From contig JAKSUP010000117.1 in the NCBI GenBank assembly GCA_024408905.1, forward strand, positions 1 through 5,229: a DNA stretch of 5,229 nucleotides, read 5' to 3'. Every line of letters starts with the position of its first letter. Position 1 is the stretch's first letter. The notes under the pieces were generated by a model that did not search any database, was not told the DNA's origin, and was given only the letters and a program-made list of their open reading frames with translations. The stretch comes from a bacterium (GTDB taxonomy: Bacteria; Cyanobacteriota; Vampirovibrionia; Gastranaerophilales; Gastranaerophilaceae). Below, in pieces: positions 1 to 5,229 of the stretch. Made by a program: the position numbers and the translations under genes.

Positions 1-496
1 AAACATATACCAAGTGGTCTAAGGCAACGATGATGTCAATGTTAGAAGTGACGAGTTCTATATTAATAATACGTATTGAGAAATGTGCAAGTCAACTTAT
101 CTTTTAGGTTTTGTTCTTACTGTACTTTCGTTTTTTTTTTTGTTTTTTGTTTTATATGGTGTAACAATTATCAGTATTAATGAACACAAAAAAGATGTTG
201 CATTAATGAATTTGTTAGGTTGTAAGCATTTTACTATTAGTCAATATGTACATGCTGAAACATTTATTGAAATATGTTTTGGCGTTATCTTTGGTGGAGC
301 GGTCGGATATTTCTTTGACGATTATATTTTAAGAGTGGTAGAAGGTGTAAACATGAACATTCATGAAAGTTATCTTTGGTGAATATATCCAGTTGGTTTA
401 ATAGTGTTCAATATTGTCATTTTTGTTATTTTGCTGCTACTTAGAAAAATAATCAAGAAATTAGATATTGTTACTGAACTTAAAGATGCCGATTAG
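1..496 (+). CDS. FtsX/MacB-type ABC transporter permease, C-terminal part (partial; UGA read as Trp)
   Basis: This is the C-terminal FtsX domain of an ABC transporter permease whose N-terminus lies left of the window. From about position 23 the reading frame shows a first membrane helix (YLLGFVLTVLSF onward), a cytoplasmic loop with NEHKKDVALMNLLGC, which matches the family's 'rkREIAtLkvLG' coupling region, a second helix, a third helix and the typical ending RKIIKKLDIVTELK before TAG at 494-496. Two in-frame TGA codons (77-79 and 380-382) must be read as Trp to join these parts, giving TYWEMC and YLWWIYP. The ATG at 83 is inside the domain and is not a credible start. A TAA at 20-22 blocks this frame, while another frame is open from 3 to 104, so there is a real frameshift, an assembly error or a truncated gene near the edge. 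The transported substrate cannot be told. The stop overlaps the stop of the convergent acyltransferase gene. Confidence 0.72.
131..141 (+). repeat. 11-nt poly-T tract inside the permease gene
   Basis: A run of eleven T residues is followed, after one G, by six more T. It encodes the phenylalanine-rich part of a membrane helix (SFFFLFF). Long homopolymers slip during replication and sequencing, so the tract could be a phase-variation site or simply a result of AT-rich membrane coding. Confidence 0.5.
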
Positions 497-1602
497 CTAC
501 TTTTAAATTTTCTCAATGCAGCTTTCTTTAGGATAAAGTTTTTAATATAAATATACAGTCATGAACCAAATAAAGATGCAACTAAAACAAGAAGAAATTG
601 TAGTTGTAGTTCTGGTGTTACATCTTGAGCTTCAAAAAACATTCTTCCATTTGGTATGCCTGTTATTTTTGAAAATTCTACTACAAAAAACATATGTACT
701 AGCATAATGTCAAGTGAATTGATTCCTGCTCAAGACAGAAATGATGTCAAAGGTTTAATTTTTGTAAAAACTCTGGATAGGTTTAAGAAACCAAAAGAGC
801 ATAGTACCATGGAAATCATACCCATAAGCCAACAAACAAAACTTGCATCATTTTCATCAAATCTTCCACGGGCAATTTTTTGTAATCCAATTTGCGACGC
901 AATTATCTCTCCAAGAATGAAGATAGCAAGGCTAATTACAAATACTCATGGTGTTTTTAGGCTCTCAAGCTTCTCATTTATTTTATATTTTTTTATTAAA
1001 TATGCAACGACCATAATACAGGTAAAGGAAGGTGTCAGATGTGATGCCATTGGTAGGTTACCTGCAAAACAATATACAACAGCACTTAAAATCAGTAAAA
1101 CAATAGGAACAATAATACCTATTTTGTTATTTTTTTCAATAAGTCTTGTAAGTGGTATGAATAAAATCAAGCACAGTACAAAGAGAATAATAAATCAATA
1201 AGGACAAAATATGTCATGGTAGTCTTGTATTAAAATTGTGCCTTCTGGGAAAAAGTTAATTGAATTTTCGTCCATAAAACAAAGACAGATAGATTTTAAA
1301 CAAGATATAAAATCTAGTTGATTAGTCAATAATAAAATAGCGGTATGAATTAGTAAAAGGATTAAAAATATACTCAATGCATAAGTAGCTAATCGGATCA
1401 CTTTTAATTTGTATTCTTTGGCCAATGAACCTTTATATTTAATATATTCAAAACCTGTGCAATAAAAATAAATTGGTACACAAAATCCAAGTAGACTAGC
1501 AAAAGAAACAGGATTGTAGGTATTGGCAAACAATACATGAGAGCACATTATTACTAATATGCCAAATCCTTTAGTGCAGTTTATTTCTAATCTTTTATTC
1601 AT
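493..1602 (-). CDS. Acyltransferase family 3 (AT3) integral membrane protein, UGA read as Trp
   Basis: This 369-residue polytopic membrane protein has the usual length of acyltransferase-3 (OafA/OatA-like) proteins, which O-acylate sugars and other envelope molecules. The N-terminus carries the signature KGFGILVIMCSH, with the conserved histidine at residue 22 and Lys11 where the R-x10-H motif often has Arg. Near the C-terminus LSWAGINSLDIMLVH matches the conserved 'GknSL-I-llH' segment. About nine or ten hydrophobic helices lie between. Four in-frame TGA codons (1195-1197, 946-948, 730-732, 559-561; residues 136, 219, 291, 348) share one frame and read well as Trp; a TGG Trp also occurs. The stop is TAA at 493-495. 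The start ATG overlaps the end of the carrier-protein gene by 8 nt and has no clear ribosome binding site, suggesting translational coupling. Inference: it takes the acyl group from the carrier encoded just upstream and passes it to an envelope acceptor. Confidence 0.88.
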
Positions 1603-1834
1603 TTTTAATTAGTGGAATTATGTCTTTTACATAATAAATTTTTGCCATATCTTTGGATGTGATTTTTGCATCAAAGGCTACTTGAATAGATGCTATTGGA
1701 GCCATAAATGAAAGGGAATCAATGCCAAGTGCCCCTAAAGGGGTATCAAGGCTAATTTCATCACAAGGAATCTCGGTTTGTTTACTTATTGTTTCAATAA
1801 GTTTTTGTTCTGTATTTGTATTTTTGTTTGTCAT
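1595..1834 (-). CDS. Acyl/peptidyl carrier protein, DltC-like
   Basis: A small acidic carrier protein of 79 residues. LGALGIDSLSFM contains the phosphopantetheine attachment motif, with the attachment serine at residue 40, preceded by a helix-I-like segment and followed by further helices ending in KDIIPLIKNE. Carrier proteins hold an activated acyl group as a thioester on 4'-phosphopantetheine. The start chosen is the ATG at 1834, one nucleotide after the TAA of the ligase gene; an upstream in-frame extension to 1912 would only overlap the end of the ligase. A possible ribosome binding site (AGGGA) sits rather far upstream, so coupling to the ligase is likely. Its length and position directly after an adenylation enzyme resemble DltC, the D-alanyl carrier, but a dedicated carrier for another acid is equally possible. 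No holo-ACP synthase is in view. Confidence 0.85.
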   Translation of the reverse strand: MTNKNTNTEQKLIETISKQTEIPCDEISLDTPLGALGIDSLSFMAPIASIQVAFDAKITSKDMAKIYYVKDIIPLIKNE

Positions 1835-1835
1835 T

Positions 1836-3281
1836 TTAAAAACTTTCCCTTTTAAACTCTGGTAGTGAGAGTCTGTCAATTTTATTATTTGGCAATGTTG
1901 GTATTCTATCAATTTTAATTCAAAGTTTTGGAATCATATAACTTGGTAAGTTTTTGGCTAATTGCTGCTGCAATAATTTATCTTCAATTGTTTCTTTGCT
2001 CTCGACATAAGCAACTAAAAAATTCTGAGTACCTTTATTTATGTATTGTACTGCCGATTTCAAAATACCAGGTATTTGATCAATTTGATATTCAATCTCT
2101 TCAAGTTCGACTCGATTACCGTTGATGTTTACCATAAAATCTTTTCTTCCAACAATATAAATGTTGCCATCTTTGTCTCTTTTTGCAATATCGCCTGTTT
2201 TAAACATTCTATTGTGTCCATCTTTTGACTTGAATGGATTATCAATAAATGATTTTTCCGTTTCATCGTTATTATTTAAATAACCTAAAGCTAGAGGTCC
2301 AGAAAAACACAGTTCACCTTCATCGGTTAGATTATTGTTTTCATCAAGTATGTACATATTAAAACGAGGAAAGCATTTTCCGATTGGTGTATTAGGGTAT
2401 GGTTTATCAACCGTAAATGTTGTGCAGGCTCCTCCTAATTCAGATGTACCAAATCCGTTAAATATTTCAATATCATTTAAGTAACAAGACCTGCATATTC
2501 CGCCTCCAACATATATGCTTTTGATAGATGTTTTTGCATAATTAAACAATTTTGTTAAGTCGGCATTTAATGCTGTTTTGGTTATATTGTTAGACACAAA
2601 AAAATCCAAGAATTCAGTTGGTCCTTTTAATTGGGTTTCGGATATTAAATACAAGCGAACGTTATTTTCTTTTGTAATAATGGTAGACAAACACCCAAGA
2701 ATACCCAATATAGATGACATTGGTGCCACGTTTCCAAAACGATCATTTTCTTTGAAGTTTAATGGACTTCAAAATGCGGTATCTATTATTGACTCGCTCA
2801 AGCTTTCAACTGTGTGAATGACACCTTTTGGTTTACCTGTTGAACCAGATGTGTAAATTATCATCTCAATATCATTATCGTTTTTATCAACAGGAGTAAT
2901 CTTTTCTTTGCAGTTCAATTCAATGTCTTGTAAAAAGTCTGAATTTATAACAGTTTTTACATTGCTATCTTTATGGATAAGATTGATTCTTTCTTGAGGA
3001 TATAAAGTTCCTACTGGAACATATACAGCACCAATAATTTGACACGCAATAATTCCGGCAACAAATTCTTTTGTATTTGGTAATTCTATAGATACGCAAT
3101 CTTGCTTATCGATGTTAGTTTTTAGCAGCTTGTTCGCAATGGCGTTGGAGTAGGTAATTAATTCATCCCATGTAAAGCTTCCGTTCTTATCTATTATCGA
3201 AACATTGTTTGTCTGATTTTTGTGATTAGCTAAAATATATTTTAAAAGTTTATTCATGAACCACTTTTGTTTTTTGACCAT
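1836..3281 (-). CDS. Adenylation-domain ligase (DltA/NRPS-like), UGA read as Trp
   Basis: A 481-residue stand-alone adenylation enzyme of the ANL superfamily, which would use ATP to activate a carboxylic acid and load it on the carrier encoded next. Core motifs occur in order: IIGAVYVPVGTLYPQER (A2-like, about 82-98), YTSGSTGKPKGV (A3, 143-154), NGFGTSELG (A5, 275-283), GELCFSGPLALGYLN (A6, 322-336), RMFKTGDIA (A7, 358-366), GRKDFMVNINGNRVELEEIE (A8, 378-397), LPSYMIP (A9, 445-451) and LPNNKIDR (A10, 463-470) with catalytic Lys467. Two in-frame TGA codons (2769-2771, residue 171; 1920-1922, residue 454) interrupt it under the standard code; motifs A9 and A10 lie on either side of the second, so Trp reading is needed for a complete enzyme. 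The A4 region reads NVAPMSSILG, without the FDxS Asp that binds amino groups. A8 has Asn where Lys is common. Met9 (3257) is an alternative start; neither start has a strong ribosome binding site. The stop is TAA. Confidence 0.88.
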
Positions 3282-3304
3282 TAAATTTTACCACACAGAA
3301 AACA

Positions 3305-3335
3305 TTGATAATTTATTATTACTTATAATTAACAA
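3305..3335. promoter_or_regulatory. Divergent promoter region with an imperfect inverted repeat (possible operator)
   Basis: The 77-nt gap between the ligase gene (minus) and the HTH gene (plus) must hold both promoters. On the plus strand TATAAT at 3324-3329 is a good -10 box, although the TTGATA upstream is only 13 nt away and the true -35 is unclear. On the minus strand TTGTTA (3335-3330) could serve as a -35. TTGATAATT (3305-3313) and AATTAACAA (3327-3335) form an inverted repeat with one mismatch across these elements, a suitable place for the adjacent regulator to bind. This is inferred from position only. Confidence 0.35.
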
Positions 3336-3347
3336 CTAAGAAACAAA

Positions 3348-3353
3348 AAGGAG
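3348..3353 (+). promoter_or_regulatory. Strong ribosome binding site for the HTH gene
   Basis: AAGGAG lies 5 nt before the ATG at 3359, an ideal Shine-Dalgarno sequence. It fixes the start of the helix-turn-helix gene and contrasts with the weak sites in the divergent operon. Confidence 0.75.
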
Positions 3354-3358
3354 CTCAC

Positions 3359-3622
3359 ATGAAAATTGACGAGGCAAAACATCTGCTTGCTACTAACATG
3401 AAAACAGCAAGAAAACAACTAAAAATAAGTCAAGAAGTTCTGGCAAACAAGGTAGGAATACATAGAACATACATTGGTGGTATCGAGCAGGAGAAAAGAA
3501 ATACATCTTTACAAAATTTCTACATCATCAAAACTCAAATAATTTTTAAAAAAACCAACTTTTGGGGGTCACCTCAGTCCACCACCTTGGGGATTCGTCC
3601 TTTGGATAGGACACCAGTTTAA
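3359..3622 (+). CDS. XRE-family helix-turn-helix regulator, C-terminally truncated or disrupted
   Basis: The first 53 or so residues are a recognisable Cro/CI (XRE) DNA-binding domain: an N-terminal helix, ARKQLKISQEVLANKVGI (helices 1-2) and HRTYIGGIEQEKRNTSLQN (recognition helix and the following turn). This form is common in small repressors and in control proteins of restriction-modification systems. After residue 53 the expected final helix ('LekIakaLnv') is missing. The remaining frame, FYIIKTQIIFKKTN onward, has no family resemblance and runs into the tRNA-like gene, overlapping it by 35 nt, so the last third is unlikely to be genuine coding sequence. The start is secure because of the strong ribosome binding site. 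Transcribed divergently from the ligase operon, it could have regulated that operon, but it may now be a remnant. No cognate methyltransferase, endonuclease or toxin is in view. Confidence 0.6.
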   Translation: MKIDEAKHLLATNMKTARKQLKISQEVLANKVGIHRTYIGGIEQEKRNTSLQNFYIIKTQIIFKKTNFWGSPQSTTLGIRPLDRTPV

Positions 3623-3663
3623 GGTAGAAGGCTATGTGGGTTCGATTCCTGCATCCCCAGCCA
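3588..3663 (+). tRNA. tRNA-Gln-like gene with a non-pairing anticodon arm (possible pseudogene)
   Basis: The 76 nt fit the standard tRNA plan. The acceptor arms TGGGGAT (3588-3594) and ATCCCCA (3653-3659) pair perfectly, followed by G73 and an encoded CCA. T8-C9 precede a D stem GTCC/GGAC (3597-3600, 3609-3612) with a GG-containing loop. The T arm is GTGGG-TTCGATT-CCTGC (3636-3652), with two wobble pairs. The weak U1-A72 pair, the T8-C9 dinucleotide and discriminator G73 are features of bacterial tRNA-Gln. The anticodon arm does not fit: in the expected place CCAGT (3614-3618) faces AGAAG (3626-3630), with only the outer and inner pairs possible, and the loop TTAAGGT contains no Gln anticodon. 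It is therefore a degenerate or rearranged tRNA, or the sequence carries an error there. A tRNA at this spot is also a typical target for integrating elements. Confidence 0.5.
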
Positions 3664-3717
3664 CTCAAAAGAACAATTCTTCGGTTTTGGAAGCGCAGAT
3701 AAGCACCATGCGTTTAA
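3664..3717. other. Short gap with weak stem-loops between the tRNA-like gene and the ATPase
   Basis: Two small hairpins are visible: AAGAA/TTCTT (3669-3673 and 3677-3681) with a 3-nt loop, and a six-pair stem at 3692-3697 / 3709-3714 that includes one G-T pair. Neither has a convincing U-run, so a terminator for the tRNA-like gene or for the convergent ATPase gene is possible but not shown. Confidence 0.25.
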
Positions 3718-4950
3718 CTAATCAAATAACTTCTTGTCATAAACAAATTCAATAATATTTGCATGTTTAATACCATTACGTTTTTGAATTAAATCTCTGC
3801 GAGTTAATACATACTTAGGATAATTGTCTTTTATTTTTTCAAGAGGCCTATATTCTCTGTCTTCAGTTTTCGTACTATTTTCAATTGTTAATGCTACTTG
3901 TAAATAAGCATAATTGTTTTCGATATCTCTGACAATAAAATCAACCTCAAGATTGCCAATTTTACCTACACTTACTTCGTAGCCCATTGATTTAGCATAG
4001 TTATATACAATATTCTCTAGAGTAGGACCATAATTAATTCTATGATCATTATTATTTGCGTAATACAAACTTGTATCAGCTAGATAGTATTTTTTTTCGT
4101 TCTTTAAAGATTTTCTTGATTTCATGTCAAATCTTTTACATTCACTAATTACTTTAGCATCAACAAGAGCTTGAACATATGTAGAAACGGTGCGTCGTGT
4201 AATTTTATGCCCTGCCTTATTTAAATCATTACATATATTGGAGATACTAGTAGTTGCCCCAAAATTATTAATAATATAATTTTGCACTAATGTAAAAGCT
4301 TCTAAATTTCTTATTTTTACACGATATCTAATATCTTTCTTAAGAATGTCTTGTAAAACGTTCTTAACATATGTCTCTTTTTCAAACCTTGAATCTAGCG
4401 TTATAGTTCTAGGAAATCCACCTTCAATAATATAATTATCAAACTCAAGAACGCCATCTGAATTTATTTCTTTATTGTAAAACTTTTTCATTTCCTTATA
4501 TTCATCATAAGTCAAAGTAAAAAGTTCAAATTCAATATATCTGCCTGTTAGCTTAGTTGCAAGTTCGCCACTAAGCAAATAAGAATTAGATCCTGTAATA
4601 AAAATAGAATATTCTTCTTCCTCTCTAAGCGCATTAATTACTGGTTCAAAATCTTTAACATTCTGGATTTCGTCTATAAACACATATTTAATGCCTTTGA
4701 TATCTTGATTACTAAATAATAGTTCCTCTAATTGCTGAGGTGTATGGATGTCTTTATAACCGTATTTATCAAGATTATAAAAAATTAGATTTTCTTCTGG
4801 TACACCTTTTTCTTTCAGCTCCTCAGCAATAGTATGCATCAAACTAGATTTTCCACATCTTCTTATTCCTGATATAACTTTAATTAAATCACAAGCATCA
4901 TAAAATCCACGAATACGAGATAAATATTTTTCTCTTCTAAATAGTATCAT
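3718..4950 (-). CDS. AAA_14 / DUF4143 family ATPase
   Basis: A complete 410-residue protein of the widespread 'ATP-binding protein' family that joins an AAA-type ATPase (AAA_14) to a DUF4143 domain. The Walker A motif GIRRCGKSS is at 28-36, Walker B YVFIDE at 89-94, and the family-specific sensor TGSNSYLLS at 119-127. A winged-helix-like middle section (about 200-265, with SNICNDLNKAGHKITRRTVS) precedes the C-terminal domain, where GPTLE (E312), EVDF (D337) and LQVA (Q351) follow the spacing of a PD-(D/E)XK-like nuclease fold. The role of these proteins is poorly defined; members often sit in variable, mobile regions. The start ATG has a strong AAAAGGAG 5 nt upstream, and the stop is TAG. The protein has no Trp, so it contains neither TGG nor TGA and gives no evidence about UGA decoding. 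It stands alone, convergent with the HTH/tRNA-like unit. Confidence 0.93.
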   Translation of the reverse strand: MILFRREKYLSRIRGFYDACDLIKVISGIRRCGKSSLMHTIAEELKEKGVPEENLIFYNLDKYGYKDIHTPQQLEELLFSNQDIKGIKYVFIDEIQNVKDFEPVINALREEEEYSIFITGSNSYLLSGELATKLTGRYIEFELFTLTYDEYKEMKKFYNKEINSDGVLEFDNYIIEGGFPRTITLDSRFEKETYVKNVLQDILKKDIRYRVKIRNLEAFTLVQNYIINNFGATTSISNICNDLNKAGHKITRRTVSTYVQALVDAKVISECKRFDMKSRKSLKNEKKYYLADTSLYYANNNDHRINYGPTLENIVYNYAKSMGYEVSVGKIGNLEVDFIVRDIENNYAYLQVALTIENSTKTEDREYRPLEKIKDNYPKYVLTRRDLIQKRNGIKHANIIEFVYDKKLFD

Positions 4951-4955
4951 TGCGT

Positions 4956-4963
4956 CTCCTTTT
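4956..4963 (-). promoter_or_regulatory. Ribosome binding site of the ATPase gene
   Basis: On the minus strand AAAAGGAG lies 5 nt before the ATG at 4950 and fixes that start. About 10 nt further upstream TACAAT (4978-4973 on the minus strand) could be a -10 box, but no good -35 is seen. Confidence 0.7.
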
Positions 4964-4991
4964 CAAACAAGAATTGTATCAAATTTACTAG

Positions 4992-5036
4992 TTAACGAAT
5001 CATTATTTTACATTTTTACTCGAAATGATGCGTTAA
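4992..5036. repeat. 13-bp inverted repeat upstream of the ATPase gene
   Basis: TTAACGAATCATT (4992-5004) and AATGATGCGTTAA (5024-5036) are reverse complements except for one position (4998 against 5030), separated by 19 nt. The repeat lies just upstream of the proposed ATPase promoter. It could be an operator, a stem-loop in a leader RNA, or the trace of a small mobile element. Confidence 0.55.
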
Positions 5037-5041
5037 AAGGC

Positions 5042-5068
5042 AAATTTATTAATAATATAAATAAATTT
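5042..5068. repeat. AT-only inverted repeat
   Basis: AAATTTATT (5042-5050) and AATAAATTT (5060-5068) are perfect reverse complements with a 9-nt AT spacer. The stem is followed on the plus strand by a short T-run, but with no G-C pairs it would be a poor terminator. Chance is plausible in such AT-rich DNA. Confidence 0.35.
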
Positions 5069-5111
5069 TCAGTGAAGAAAATTACCGCGCGTGAACAAAA
5101 TCTTCAGTGAA
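5068..5111. repeat. Short direct repeats TTCAGTGAA and GTGAA-AAAAT
   Basis: TTCAGTGAA occurs at 5068-5076 and 5103-5111, with starts 35 nt apart. GTGAAGAAAAT (5072-5082) and GTGAACAAAAT (5091-5101) form a second, overlapping pair with one mismatch. A GC-rich ACCGCGCG lies between them, unlike the surrounding DNA. The rest of 4951-5169 has no credible coding sequence. Confidence 0.35.
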
Positions 5112-5124
5112 ACATCGCACTAAA

Positions 5125-5145
5125 AGTCCGAAGGCTTATTATTGC
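5125..5145 (-). terminator. Possible weak terminator after the right-edge gene
   Basis: Read on the minus strand, AAGCC-TTC-GGACTT can form a stem of five pairs with one bulged A, followed by a short T-rich stretch (TTTTAG). It lies about 25 nt past the stop of the partial gene at the right edge. The stem is short and the T-run poor, so this is tentative. Confidence 0.25.
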
Positions 5146-5169
5146 ATCAACTAAAAATTAATAAAGATT

Positions 5170-5229
5170 TTAGGGCTTACTCTTTCTACGAGAAACAAAA
5201 ACCATTCCTGCACTTGCTCCTATAGTAAC
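5170..5229 (-). CDS. C-terminal end of a membrane-anchored protein (partial)
   Basis: The last 19 codons of a gene entering from the right edge on the minus strand, closed by TAA at 5170-5172. The peptide VTIGASAGMVFVSRRKSKP is a small-residue-rich hydrophobic stretch followed by a basic tail. That is the usual end of a surface protein held by a C-terminal membrane helix, as in sortase substrates. No LPXTG-type motif is inside the window, so sortase anchoring cannot be claimed. The fragment is short; support rests on the hydrophobic-then-basic pattern and the clean stop. Confidence 0.45.
   Translation of the reverse strand, partial: VTIGASAGMVFVSRRKSKP

Noticed and set aside
946..1170. Separate 74-codon minus-strand gene
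   Set aside because: It is in the same frame as the acyltransferase and is set off only by TGA codons, so it is an internal piece of that gene.
656..1201. Plus-strand open frame of 181 codons
   Set aside because: It lies wholly antisense to the acyltransferase gene, shows no recognisable domain, and is open mainly because the opposite strand is coding. The minus-strand reading with UGA as Trp gives a complete AT3 protein.
1928..2817. Three small plus-strand open frames (65, 60 and 79 codons)
   Set aside because: All are antisense to the ligase gene, lack ribosome binding sites or recognisable motifs, and overlap one another in part.
1920..3281. Ligase as two separate genes or a pseudogene
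   Set aside because: The two pieces are in one frame, separated only by TGA at 2769-2771. The second piece would lack motif A10, which appears just beyond a further in-frame TGA. Recoding explains all of this without decay.
3614..3630. Suppressor-type anticodon TTA in the tRNA-like gene (reading UAA as Gln)
   Set aside because: Placing TTA at positions 34-36 leaves the anticodon stem completely unpaired, and TAA is used as a normal stop in the ligase and acyltransferase genes.
3563..3663. Longer tRNA (tRNA-Sec or tmRNA-like) using TGGGGGT at 3563 as the 5' acceptor strand
   Set aside because: TGGGGGT can pair with ATCCCCA only with a G-T pair, and no selenocysteine-type long variable arm, TCA anticodon arm or tmRNA core is found. 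Starting at 3588 gives perfect pairing and a standard 76-nt layout.
4951..5169. CRISPR array or small gene in the right-hand gap
   Set aside because: The repeats are too short and too few for CRISPR, and no frame has a start, ribosome binding site and convincing length.

Overview
This 5.2 kb window is AT-rich and comes from a bacterium that very probably reads UGA as tryptophan (translation table 4). Three genes are interrupted under the standard code, and all eight in-frame interruptions are TGA. Reading each as Trp restores one continuous, family-typical protein, while TAA and TAG close the genes. With the low GC this points to a Mollicutes-type lineage or an uncultured Bacilli relative. 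The exact taxon cannot be fixed from the sequence.

Layout from left to right. (1) 1-496, plus strand: the C-terminal domain of an FtsX/MacB-type ABC transporter permease, cut by the window edge and with a frame break near that edge. (2) 493-3281, minus strand: a tight three-gene operon, transcribed right to left. It encodes an adenylation-domain ligase resembling DltA and NRPS A domains (1836-3281), a 79-residue phosphopantetheine carrier protein (1595-1834) and an integral-membrane acyltransferase-3 protein (493-1602). The genes are separated by 1 nt or overlap by 8 nt. (3) 3359-3622, plus strand: a divergent XRE-type helix-turn-helix regulator, intact only in its DNA-binding half. (4) 3588-3663, plus strand: a tRNA-Gln-like gene with normal acceptor, D and T arms but an anticodon arm that does not pair. 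(5) 3718-4950, minus strand: an AAA_14/DUF4143 ATPase. (6) 4951-5169: a non-coding stretch with two inverted repeats and short direct repeats. (7) 5170-5229, minus strand: the last 19 codons of a protein ending in a membrane segment and a basic tail.

How the operon may work: the ligase would activate a small carboxylic acid as an acyl-adenylate, load it on Ser40 of the carrier protein, and the membrane acyltransferase would move the acyl group to an envelope acceptor. This resembles the dlt D-alanylation pathway, but there is no DltB (MBOAT) or DltD. The ligase also lacks the Asp that DltA and most amino-acid A domains use to hold the substrate amino group. The substrate may therefore not be D-alanine or any alpha-amino acid.
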